DNA of 64,000 bases from Alnus glutinosa (taxonomy: Eukaryota; Streptophyta; Magnoliopsida; Fagales; Betulaceae): positions 3,601,001 through 3,665,000 of the forward strand of contig NC_084894.1 of NCBI RefSeq assembly GCF_958979055.1, read 5' to 3'. A program made the position numbers and the translations under genes. Under the pieces are notes generated by a model. The model worked only from the letters and a program-made list of their open reading frames with translations, had not been told where the DNA came from and ran no database searches. Positions 22,876 to 33,166 of the stretch are shown here, piece by piece. Positions within the stretch are counted from its first letter, which is position 1. Each line of letters starts with the position of its first letter.

Positions 22876-24536
22876 GTTATATCTCATGTGTGCATCCGGT
22901 GATTTCGCAGATTAAACGCACACTCATAAACAAAATTTCAAAAAATGTTTTGTTTGGGAGTAAGTTTGAAGCAAATAGTGATTTGAATAAGTGGAAAAAT
23001 TCAAGTTTTCGAACAGCAAGCATTTGATGTGTTTTTAAAATGCAATATTTTTAAAGGCCAAACTGAATTTTCGTGCAGCATGTATCATATGCTTTACAGA
23101 GTTAAGCATTTTTCAAAATTACATTTTTATTAACTGCTCTTTGAAATCGCCATAGGAATTCTAAGACACCATATACAAATAATAATTATACAAGCCTGGA
23201 AACTAGAATTTTGAAGAATATATGTCCTTTAACAAATTGTTGAGTGGTATGTCATTTTGCCCCGGTGGTTCATTAAGCAACATGTCTAAGGTTCAATCTC
23301 CTTTCAGTGCAAACAATTTTTTGGGATCATGCCCGTGAGCAAAAGCTCTAGTTTTATACTATTAATGTTGAGAAGACACTTTACACAATGTCTCAAGATC
23401 TAGTCGCAAAGAAGCCCCAAATACCCGGGTTAAAAAGTATATATATATATAATCACTTTATTTGTTGAGTGTTTTTCTTTTATACACCCCTAACACATTA
23501 ACACAGCAAGGAAATAAAAAGGGACCCTTATGCCTTCAAGAAATAACAAATGCTATATGCATATATAAATGTCTTTGAGTTGTCTCCCTCTCAATCCCAT
23601 TCATGACAACTCAGCTTATTCTATTAGAAGAAAAGCCCAAACAAGAACAAGGCAAAGGGAGATGGGAAAAAGAGAACCACTTTAATTAAAGGAAGAAGAA
23701 CAAACAGTGACAGCACCATATTATTCATTAAGAGAGATGAGAAAATGCCAAGGAAGCTTCAAGTCTATTGATACTTTGACCCACCCAAAATAATAAAAAT
23801 AAAAAAGTCCTTGAATTCTTAGTAAATTCATTTGTATGTTTTATATATCTTGATACTTGGAATTATTCAAATTTATGACTGCCACATTTATTCCGTAAGT
23901 CATCCCTTCCGTGACACGTACCCGAACCATCTAACGGTTGATTTGGAAAAATGTTGTTAAAAAATGTACGACAAAATGATTTGTAACATTTTTCTTTATA
24001 AAATTACTTTCTAAGGTTTATACCATTATTAAATGATTGTCTCCATACCATTTTATTAAATTTTTAATGATAATGAATTACACACGACCATCAGCCACGT
24101 CATGTCCAATAAAAAGTAAAAGCGTGTCTAAACCATCTAATCAACTAACCTATAAAAATATAAGATCAAGGATCACAGAAGTTATGTAGCTTATAAAAAT
24201 CAAGAGCAGGTGGGGGAGGTTTGGAGTATTATTAATTAGTCAACCATTAAATACACAAAAACCAATCGTTCACACCATGTTTATAGACAAAACTTGATAT
24301 AATTAATTAATAAATGGAGTTCAAAGCTAATTATTTGAATATAATTACTTTCGATGACCATGGCTCATAACAGAAAAAAATTGCCTCAATCCCAGCAGGT
24401 GCTGTGATCGTGAGACTGTAATTTGAATAATCTTTTGCTTGTACAGTTTTTTTTTTTTCTTTTAATTAAGACTTTGAATGCCAGAAAAGAAAAGAAAAGA
24501 AAAATAAAAAATCGAAGAAAAGATCACGTAAATTTG
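22366..24536. other. AT-rich repeat-bearing intergenic DNA
   Basis: No gene recognised. Contains a SINE copy (listed separately), a poly(A) of about 37 nt at 22838-22874, and a weak SINE-like trace at about 23254-23310 (GCCCCGGTGGTTCATTAAG, then GGTTCAATCTCC). Confidence 0.45.
22710..22808 (-). mobile_element. tRNA-derived SINE
   Basis: Minus-strand copy with box-A-like TAACTCAATCGACTGG (22783-22798) and box-B-like AGTTCGAATTCC (22741-22752). It shares ATGAAGCGGA and the overall layout with the copy in NADK1 intron 7. It is preceded on the plus strand by short AT sequence and followed by a long poly(A) at 22838. Confidence 0.6.
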
Positions 24537-24830
24537 GTGGGTGTCGTGGCATGCCATGGCCTGCCTTGGTGTGTGTCATGGCTTGCCTTGGAGGGTACCA
24601 AGGGGCTGCTGCCTTGGTGAGCTTGGTGGAATGCCATGGGCTGCGTTTGTGGGTGTCGTGGCATGCCCATGGGCACTATAAACCGAGGTTAATGGCATGC
24701 CCTGGCTGGCTTGGTGGGTGTTGTGGCATGCCCATCGGCACTACAAACTGAGGTTAGTGGCATGCCATGGCCTTCCTTGGTGGGTGTCATGGCTTGCCAC
24801 TACTTGCCTTGGTGGGGAGCCATGGCTGTC
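24537..24830. repeat. GC-rich minisatellite, about 65-bp period
   Basis: Degenerate tandem copies built from GGGTGTCGTGGCATGCC, CCTTGGTGG and ACTGAGGTTAGTGGCATGCC. Clear unit starts (GGGTG) are at 24651, 24716 and 24782, giving periods of 65 and 66 bp. Earlier, more decayed units start near 24539. The open frames across it are a by-product of the repeat, being Trp/His/Cys-rich with no domain. Confidence 0.75.
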
Positions 24831-25307
24831 TATCATTCCTTGTGCATCAATTTTTATTTACCACATTTTAGTGAAAAATAAAAATCAACTCTTTTTATTT
24901 TTGTCTGCATGTTAATAGAAATTCTTTATGCATCGACCTCGTACTTATCAAAAATTTTATTACTTGTAATAGCTCAAACTTGGATTTGCATTCTTTTTGG
25001 GACAAGGATCTAGTTCAAATGACTGCAAGGGATCCAATTACTATTATTTTAGGGTTAATATTGTATTTCTCACATTTTCATGGACAATATTACCCCTCTA
25101 AAAACACTGACCGGAAATGAAGAGAGGATCCAAATGCTTCTTTTTGACGCAGCATATTTAACACTAGAGTGCTGTGAGTAATGCTACTCTTCAATCCCAA
25201 TCTTCAAACCTTTTGTGCCGGGCTTATGTGAGCTACTTAAAATACAATACATCTTAAATGAGCGTGAAAAGTGCACATTGTGAACGGTTAGATACCATTA
25301 GCTCGGA

Positions 25308-25469
25308 TTCTGACTTAGAGATGTTCAGTCATAATCTAGCGCACGGTAGATTCGCGCCACTCGCTTTTCAACCAAGGGCGATGACCAATTGTGCGAATCA
25401 ACAGTTTATCTTGTACTAGGTTGAATTACTATTACAACACTGTCATCAATAGGATAAAACTAATCTGTT

Positions 25470-25501
<32 letters not shown>

Positions 25502-25866
25502 ATCGATGGGTGAACAATCCAATACTTGGTGAATTCTGATACACAATGATAGGAAGAGCCGGCATTGAATGATCAAAAAGCAACGTTGCTATGAACGCTT
25601 GGCTGCCACAAGCCAGTTATCCCTGTGATAACTTTTTTGACACCTCTAGCTTCAAATTTCGAAGGTCTAAAGGATTGATAGGCCACGCTTTCACAGTTCA
25701 TATTCGTACTAGAAATCAGAATCAAACGAGCTTTTACCCTTTTGTTCCACACGAGACTTCTGTTCTCGTTGAGCTCATCTTAAGACACTTGTGTTATCTT
25801 TTAACAAATGTGCCGCCCTAGCCAAACTTTCCACCTGACAATGTCTTCCGCTCGAATCGGCTTGTA
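25308..25866 (-). pseudogene. Decayed 26S rRNA fragment
   Basis: Reverse complement of the 3' third of plant 26S (25S) rRNA. It is recognised from well-conserved stretches such as ACGGTCTAAACCCAGCTCAC, CTATGAACGCTTGGCTGCCA, AGCCAGTTATCCCTGTG, AAATCAGAATCAAACGAGC and CACACGAGACTTCTGTTCTC on the plus strand. The sarcin-ricin loop is altered: conserved AGTACGAGAGGAACC reads AGTACAAGATAAACT on the sense strand. Most differences from the usual sequence are C-to-T or G-to-A, as in methylated silent DNA. The rRNA 3' end near 25308 is lost into unrelated sequence, and the 5' side stops at about 25866. It is a single-fragment insertion, not an rDNA array. Confidence 0.9.
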
Positions 25867-27539
25867 TAAATTTTTTTAAATTTTCCTACAAATTTATATT
25901 CTGGAAAAAAAAAAAAAAAAAAACCTCCCAAGATTTAGATAGGTTTTAGGGAAAGTTATTTGATTGCTTCCTGTGAGTTATTTTATTATTAAATTGCTTA
26001 TCAAGTTTTAAATTTTATATCATTGTGTTTGAGTCGTTATTAAAATTATCATTATGTCCATATTCTTCTAAAAATTTTAAAGAGAATGGTATCACCCATG
26101 AAAAAAATTGTTTGGTAAAACATTTCAGAGCGTGTTGTTTGCTTTTTCTTTTTTTGTTTTGTTTTTTTTTTTTTAAATGTTTTTATTTGACATAAAAGTG
26201 AAAGTCATTTGAGTGTTTTTGTTATGATATGGTCATCACATGATAAAGAAGTAGGATATTGTAGGTGTATGTTTTGTCGAGGGTTTGGGTTCTAGTAGTC
26301 AAGTGTATGTAATTAGGAGTCTTACTCTGTGTTATCAAGTCATTGGAGAGTTCAGCTCTTAGCAAAAGTATTTTTCCATTTACAAGTTATTTACATTCCT
26401 GTATTACTGCTTTTTAGTAGATAAGTAGATTAGTTTCGGTTAATGTTTATTCCTACTTGGTTGAGTCTTGATAGGAGTTGTTCCAAGCTATAGATTCAAC
26501 TGTACAATGGTTATGTTAATTTATTTAAAGAGATTAACTCATGAATAAAAAAGTAAGCAAAATTAACCAAAATATTGTGTTTGACAAAGAGTCCTATGAT
26601 CCTCTAATTTCCTATAGTTAGTTCTTCCAAATTAGCAAAATAGGTAAGAACAAGAAGCTGGATTCTGCTTCTATTCTTATCAAAGGTCGAGTTACTAGAT
26701 CCATTACGCGTTCACATAACAGTTTTGCGTTGTTTGCTAGTGTTTTTCTTCTTTTGGTATATTGGCTAAAACATTACCAAACGGACTCTTGTTTCACCAC
26801 CTAAACTTGGCATATATTTTAAATAATAATAATAATAATAATGAATTACCTAGGTGTCTCTCTCTTCACCCCTCTCTCCGCCCGCTCCCCTTTGAAGGTG
26901 GCAGAGGAGGGAGATCACCCCACAACAACGGAGTTAGAGGCAAGAGGGGGCAAATTGGAGAAGGAGTCTCTCTATTTCATTTGACATGGAAATGAGTCGG
27001 TTCCTTACTCTTAGACAGACAAAATTGCCCAAAAAAGTGAAATGACAATTTTGTCCCTCTAAAAGCAAGGAACCCGCTCCTCTTCATTTTATAATCCTAT
27101 TCCGGAAAAATGACCCCTCTGGCTAGCCTAAAAGAACCCTCTTTGAATGAATTCTTTAGCCATGTTTCTCTCTTATTAAAGTGATGTTTCTCTTTATTCT
27201 AGTTTAGAGGTTTTACGATTCAACTTGTGGGAGGAACACAACACATGGGTACTCTCTAAGATCCACATTGCAATGATACCCAAGAAAGATTTAAAGAGAG
27301 GTTTTGTTCTTTGAATGAATTCTTTTGGCATAGTTTTGTTTGGTCCTTCTAAGCTGACTCCAAAACACCAAGATGCGCGCTTCTTGGTGAATCTTTAGTC
27401 ACAAAGGGAGGAACACAAAAAAGTGTTCATCATTGTGCAGAATCTCTTATGTCCTGGTTAAGAGACAACCCATACAAGCTTAATGAAGAATCTCTTTATT
27501 GTGATATCTGCTAGGGAATAATCTAACTTTCCAACCATT
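25867..27539. other. AT-rich repeat region with a diverged direct repeat
   Basis: No gene recognised. Includes seven AAT units near 26823-26843. There is also a diverged direct repeat: CTTTGAATGAATTCTTT with a nearby GGGAGGAACACAA occurs near 27142-27240 and again near 27312-27416. Confidence 0.45.
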
Positions 27540-28275
27540 CTCAAAGGTCATGAGCCTCCGAACCAACATCGGTCCAAAAAATGCTTAAGGACCCCAGACT
27601 TATGCGGTACGTCTCTTAGAAAGAAGTCCCCCAAGAGAATACGAGGTAAGCGACCCTCGAGAATGGCTATTTCCAGGGACACAATTAGTGGCGTACCCAG
27701 CTCTAGCCTCAAGAATGAACATATCCCAGTCCCAGAGTTTGACTTTTATTGACGAGCCTTGGATAAAACGTGCCCTAGAAACTGGTATGTTAACCTGGCT
27801 GCTGAGAGTGGTAAGGATGGGTTACAGAAGGAGGCCGCAAGGTCACAATCCCCAATGACCCGGTATCGTATATGATCCTGAAAAATCTAGTCAAAATCTT
27901 GCTCCGAGACGAATAGGGAAAGAATCCCAATTCGGGTTTAATAAATATTCCAAGTCCAAATCAAGCTCTAGCAATGCAACTGGGACAAGCTGGAGACGAA
28001 ACCGTAATTAAGGTTTGCCTCAACCTCATAGCTTATAAATAAACCTTTACACCAGGTACGAAAGGGAGACTGAATTATTGCGCATTAGGTATTTTATTTC
28101 CTTAGAGTCTGACTTAGACATAGGAGTGAGACCCGTCGGCCCCCCTCCTGCGAGTTATCTTGACCTTGTTTGTTTTGCAGTGATCGTAGAAACGCGAGGA
28201 ACATCGAAGAACGTGTTATCCATACCACCAGAAAATTGTTCTAACAACATCTACCCAATATCTCAAAATGACTAA
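27540..28275 (+). mobile_element. LTR-retrotransposon fragment, probably LTR of Ty3 type
   Basis: GC-richer block with promoter-like TATAAATAAACC (28035) followed by GACTTAGACATAGGAGTGAG, CCCGTCGGCCCCCC and TTGTTTTGCAG, an order I know from rosid Ty3/Gypsy LTRs. No gag-pol coding lies on either side, so it would be a solo or partial LTR. Ends and target-site duplication were not found. Confidence 0.45.
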
Positions 28276-29350
28276 ACGCCATTGTAACCAGGGGCGGAAC
28301 CATCCTGCAATGCCCCATAAAATTTTAAAACTATAAAATTTGAAATTTTTCTTTAAATTTTATGTTTTTATGAAATGGACCATTCAAAACTTTTATACTA
28401 GAGCCTTACTACCTAAGGGGAATTTTTTTTTTTTTTTTTTTTTTTTATTTTAGGGTGGGCAAAAAAATGGGCAACATACACCAAGCCAACTAACGTGAGT
28501 TTGCCCCCATTCGATAAAAGTAATAGTATTCTATCACACATCAAGTGGTAATTTTAAAAATCATATCAATTTTTAAAATACTAAAATAAATATAAGTCTT
28601 CCTTTTAATATTACTCCTTATAATGACCTCCACCTCCAATATAAACGAATAGGACAATATTTTTAAATGTATCAATATAAATGGGACGAGATTTTTAAGG
28701 ACTTTCGATGGCTATGTTTGGCAAACCACTCAATTTTTTAATGAAGAAGTCAACTCTAAAACATTCCAATTTTTAATATCTCATCAATTACTTTTAATAA
28801 TTTTCTTTATTTTTTATATTACATTAATTATTTTTTAACAACTTTTTTCATACAAAAAAAAAAATTCAATTATCTTTATTTTATATCATATCAATCATCT
28901 TTTATTACTATTTAAAAAAAAAAAAAAAACCCAAATATTTACCAAACAGTCAAACACACCATTAATTACCGGTTGGAAGTCAGATTTGTCAAGCTTTGCT
29001 TTTTGACAAGTAATGGATTTTTGTCTGGAAAAGACCTTGAAAATAATAAAATATCCCACTTATTTTGTCATCTTTGTTTGACCACAACAAAGAAAGGTTT
29101 GGTGGGTGGTTGACAAAATTGATTTATTTCTCTCCTCTTCCCCTTTCAAGTCCGCCGACGCTGTTTGTACTTTGTTGAAGAGGCACAGCCTTCTGAATCT
29201 TCTGATTCTTCCTTCCTCCTCCTTCTAATGAACGAAAACATAATGCTATGAATTTTTTTTAAAAAAAAAATTATAATAATGGAATAAGAAAATAAAGACA
29301 ATAAATATTATGTGGTTCTGTTTATGATCGTGATAAAGTTTTAAAGGTTA
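28276..29350. other. AT-rich intergenic DNA
   Basis: Mostly poly(T)/poly(A) and TTTTAAT-type sequence. A short GGGGCGGAACCATCC at 28291 resembles the end of a common plant repeat. No gene recognised. Confidence 0.4.
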
Positions 29351-30182
29351 CTGGTCCGTTTGGTTGTTGAAATTTTTAATAAGAATAATATTCTGAATCT
29401 GTTGGTGAATTTCGAGGCAATAAAAATGTGTTTGGATATTGAATAGAATTCAGATTCTTTTTGAATTTGTGTTTGGGTGTTTGAATTTTTGAGATTTAAA
29501 AAAAAATGTTTTTTAATAGTAGGAAGTGATTGGATTGTATGAAAAGTTGTGTATGATGATTGGTTTTAAATTTATTAAAAAATAAATAAATAAACTTATT
29601 TTTTAAAAATAAAAAATAAAAATCCAAAAATAAAAATAAAAAAGGAATGGGGTGGCCTGGCCACCCCAGCCAATGGGGGTGGCCAGGGGTGGCTTTTTTT
29701 TTTTTTGTTTTTGTTTTTTTTTTTTTGAGGGATTTTTATTCAGATGGACACGTATCGCCATCTTATTGGTTTGATGTGGCGCTGACGTGGTATTTAACAG
29801 AATTTGTCAAATTTTTTAATAGAATTTGACTTTAAGGATTGATTTGTAATTATAATTTACCTCAATAACCTTCCATGAACTTTTTAAATCATAGGGAGTG
29901 ATTCGTAATTATGGCATACCCTAAGGACCAGTGATGCAATTATCCTTTAAATATTTTTTAGATTAGAAAAAAATAAATAAAATTAATGGTAGGAAATGAT
30001 TGGATTGTATGAAAAGTTGTGTATAATGACTGGTGTTATGAAAATTAATGTTGGTAGTGATTGAAATAATCATGACATTTGAATATTTAAATCCGGGTTT
30101 TATTTGGGTTGGATGTGAGTTTTCTGGGTTTTTGAATAAAATCCGATTAGAATATTGAAAAACATTCTAACCAAACAGACCA
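29351..30182. mobile_element. MITE with a nested insertion
   Basis: Outer ends are GGTCCGTTTGGTTG (29351) and its near-inverse CTAACCAAACAGACC (ending about 30182). Inside, the same 45-bp text (TGATTGGATTGTATGAAAAG, then TTGTGTAT) appears at about 29528 and 29998. Between the copies sits a second unit containing a perfect odd palindrome, GGGGTGGCCTGGCCACCCC, near 29648-29666. The inner unit resembles parts of the element at 21478-22365. Confidence 0.5.
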
Positions 30183-30565
30183 TACGTTGTTGCTCTTATT
30201 CACTTGATAAATTTACAATACATATGGTTCTTATTTATAGGGAGGTGAAATAAAATACAAAATCGTTAAAAGATCAATCATTTCAGAATTTAATGTGTTC
30301 AAATTTGATTTGATCTGATTGTAGTCAATCACAATCAATACTAAAATGAAATCTCATCAAATCTCACAATATATTCTAACACTTTCTACATGTTGTCCTC
30401 TCCGAGAAAGAAGCTCCCATTTCCTTCTAGAGTTTTCTCTAGATCATCTCACTTCTTATTAGGTTCTATCTATCGTCTCTAAAGATTTATCCCTGGTCCT
30501 CTCGCCATACCTGCCTTGGGTTTCAGATTTGGATTTTCTCGAGTTAGATAGAGAGTGCATTGACC

Positions 30566-31850
30566 CAGTAGGAGATTGATAGTGTGTTCACCATTACAGT
30601 TGATAATGCCTCAGCCAATGATGTGGGGGTTGAGTATATGAGAAAGATGATGAAGAACAAGAGTCATACTATATTGGGAGGAGAATTTCTTCACATGCGT
30701 TGTGCTGCTCATATTTTATACCTTGTTGTTCATGAAGGCTTGACAGACTTAGGTGACTGTGTTACTAATATAAGAAACGAAGTGATATATGTGAGATCTT
30801 CACTGGAGAGGATGTCAAAGTTTAAAGATTGTATAGAGCGGGAAAAAAATTAAATGTAAGAACATGATATGTCTAAATATTCCAACTAGATGGAACTCTA
30901 CATATTTGATGTTGGGCACCGTTGAGAAGTACCAAATAGCTTTTGACTTATTGGGGGAGGATGGGTACGTATAATCGTTTTGTTGTTTCTTAACCTGTTG
31001 ATTGGGAAAGTGCCAAGGAATTTGCGACGTTTTTGCAAACTTTTTATGAAGCTACATTGAAGTTCTCTGGTTCAACTTATACATGTCACATCCAATTCAT
31101 ATTTTTTGTAACTTTGTATTATTCAAAATATCTTGAATAATGGTTGTCTCAATGAAGATCAAGTTCTGAGTTCTGTGAGTTTTAATATGAAAAGTATTGG
31201 GGGACTATGGATATAATCAACTTAATGTTGTATGTTGGTTTTGTTCTTGACTCACACAACAAGATAAAGGTGTTGGTGTTTTGGTTGAGAAAATGCAATG
31301 GGCTTGTGTGGGCGGATCAAATAGAGGCAAAAGTGAGAGACCTCCTAAATCGTTTAATTGGGCAATACAATAAGTTTCATGGGGGTAGAGGGGGGCAAGG
31401 AGGGGAGTCATCTAACATTGTTGAAAATATAAGAAGAGTAGATATCAATCTTTTTTGTAGTGATGGTAATAAGGAAAATAAAGAGACACAATATAAGAAT
31501 ATGTTTTCCCAACACCTTGTCCCAGAGAATGACTTGGAATATAGGTCGGAGGTGGATCGATATTTGTTGGATGGGTGTGAAGCAAATATCAAAGAATTTG
31601 ACATCTTATATCCTACACTTGCAGAGATAGCTAGTGATGTATTGGCTATCCCTATTTCCATTGTTGCCTCTGAGTCCGCCTTTAGCAACGGAGAACGTGT
31701 ATTGGATACCTTTAGGAGTTAATTGTTTCCACTTATCGTTGATGCCTTGATTTGCACACAAGACTGGTTAAAGAACCGCCCAATTATCTATGAGGAAGTG
31801 TTTTAGGACTTTATGGAAATGTATGATGAACCTGATAAATTTTTATGAAT
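30566..31850 (+). pseudogene. hAT-family transposase, truncated and broken
   Basis: Fragments of a plant hAT transposase of the zf-BED/RICESLEEPER type lie in different frames. From 30584: FTITVDNASANDVGVEYM and RCAAHILYLVVHEGL. Then a frameshifted NIPTRWNSTYLMLGTVEKYQ near 30876-30935. From 31207: a region ending in the C-terminal dimerisation motif YPTLAEIASDVLAIPISIVA SESAFSNGERVLD (in two parts). A TAA at 31720-31722 interrupts the motif just before LFPLIVDALICTQDWLK. The N-terminal BED finger and first catalytic region are absent. It is inactive, but shows that an autonomous hAT family once existed to mobilise MITEs such as that at 11876. Confidence 0.88.
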
Positions 31851-33166
31851 TAGTTATTTATAAATTAATTTTACTTACTTTTCATTATTTATTTATTTAA
31901 CTCAAATTTTTTCTATTGTAGATGGGCTTTAGAATCAACATTCAAATTCAAGGACGACTAAAACATCTTATTCCTAGTCCCTAGAGGAAGGTTATCATTT
32001 TTTGACTTGTCATTATATTTATATCACAGGATTTTGCTAGAAGACCAAATGGGAGCCGTGTTGTTATTTCCACAAGATTTCTTTTTATGTTGAGTGTGGG
32101 TGTGTGGACTATGGATATGGTTTGATTTTTGAGTATGGTTTGATAATTGATGGGTGTGGGTGTGTGGACTTGTGGACTATGGACTATTGACTATTTGAAT
32201 ATGGTTTGATTTTTTGATGTAGTGAATCAAACCATGTTGTGAGTGTGGGTGTGTGGACTATGGACTATTTGAATATGGTTTGATTTTTTAGGGATTTGAT
32301 TCATACACAACACCATCACAACAACCCCTCACATGAGGGTGGGCCCCAGTGTGTGAGGTCCACCCTCATGTGAGGGGTTGTTGTGTAGTTGTTGTGTTGG
32401 TGTTGTAAATTTAACATTTTCCGATTTTTTAATGTTGTGAATCAAACCATGTTGTGAGTGTGGGTGTGTTAACTTGTGGACTATGGATTATTTGAATTTG
32501 GTGTGTTGACTTGTGTTTTGAATTTGATCTCAAAATGGTCCCTGCTCAAGGGTGAAATCAATGTTGCAAGAAAATGTTGGAAATTTTGTAGACTTGGCTC
32601 TTGAAGATATTGTAGAACTTCTCGGCAGGTGCCATGTTTCTACTTGTATAAAAGACGTTACTACAAGTAGCATTTGCCAAAACTGGGCCTCTCCAAAATA
32701 TAGAAACTAGGCCAAAAAAAAGGTTCAAAACAGGTCCAACAATAATTAATAAAAGAAAAGAAAAAAAGAAAAGCGGTTGCCGGTTATTTGAAAACCGCCT
32801 AGAGCGATTTCCGCTAACCGCCTTTTCACCCCTAATCTATTATATTTCGGCCCAAGGAAGTTGGGGCACAAAAACAAAAGAGATTTAATGCAATCTAGTT
32901 TAGCCCAATCCTAGTCCAATAAAAACAAGCCCATCACTACAAAACTCCCCAAAGCCCCAAACAAACACAAAGAAGACACAAAGTAGACAATCCCAGACCC
33001 AGCCTCACAAGTAAACCAAGCATTCGAACTCACTCACTCTCTTCCCCTCCACTGTTTCTTCCTTTCAATCTCTGTCTCTCTTCTCTTAAACCCCACATTC
33101 ACACGCAATCACAGTCCTAAAGAATCCCAACAAAACCTCTTCTTCCAAAGCTTAAACCCCATCGCC
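31851..33166. repeat. GTGTGG-rich direct repeats flanking a hairpin; TRO 5' flank
   Basis: From about 32090 to 32510 the phrase GAGTGTGGGTGTGTGGACTA and related GAATATGGTTTGATTTTT recur four to five times, with GTGAATCAAACCATGTTGTG before and after a hairpin element. From about 32800 the flank of the plus-strand TRO gene begins, and its 5' UTR is probably the CT-rich stretch before 33167. Confidence 0.6.
32302..32406. mobile_element. Short hairpin MITE with a perfect 22-bp stem
   Basis: ACAACCCCTCACATGAGGGTGG at 32321-32342 pairs perfectly with 32360-32381 across a 17-nt loop. Looser pairing (ACAACACCATCACAAC against GTTGTTGTGTTGGTGTTGT) extends the stem outward. No coding. Most likely a small fold-back MITE. 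A small-RNA precursor is possible but untested. Confidence 0.65.

Noticed and set aside
25591..25821. Plus-strand 76-codon frame
   Set aside because: It is antisense translation of the decayed 26S rRNA fragment.
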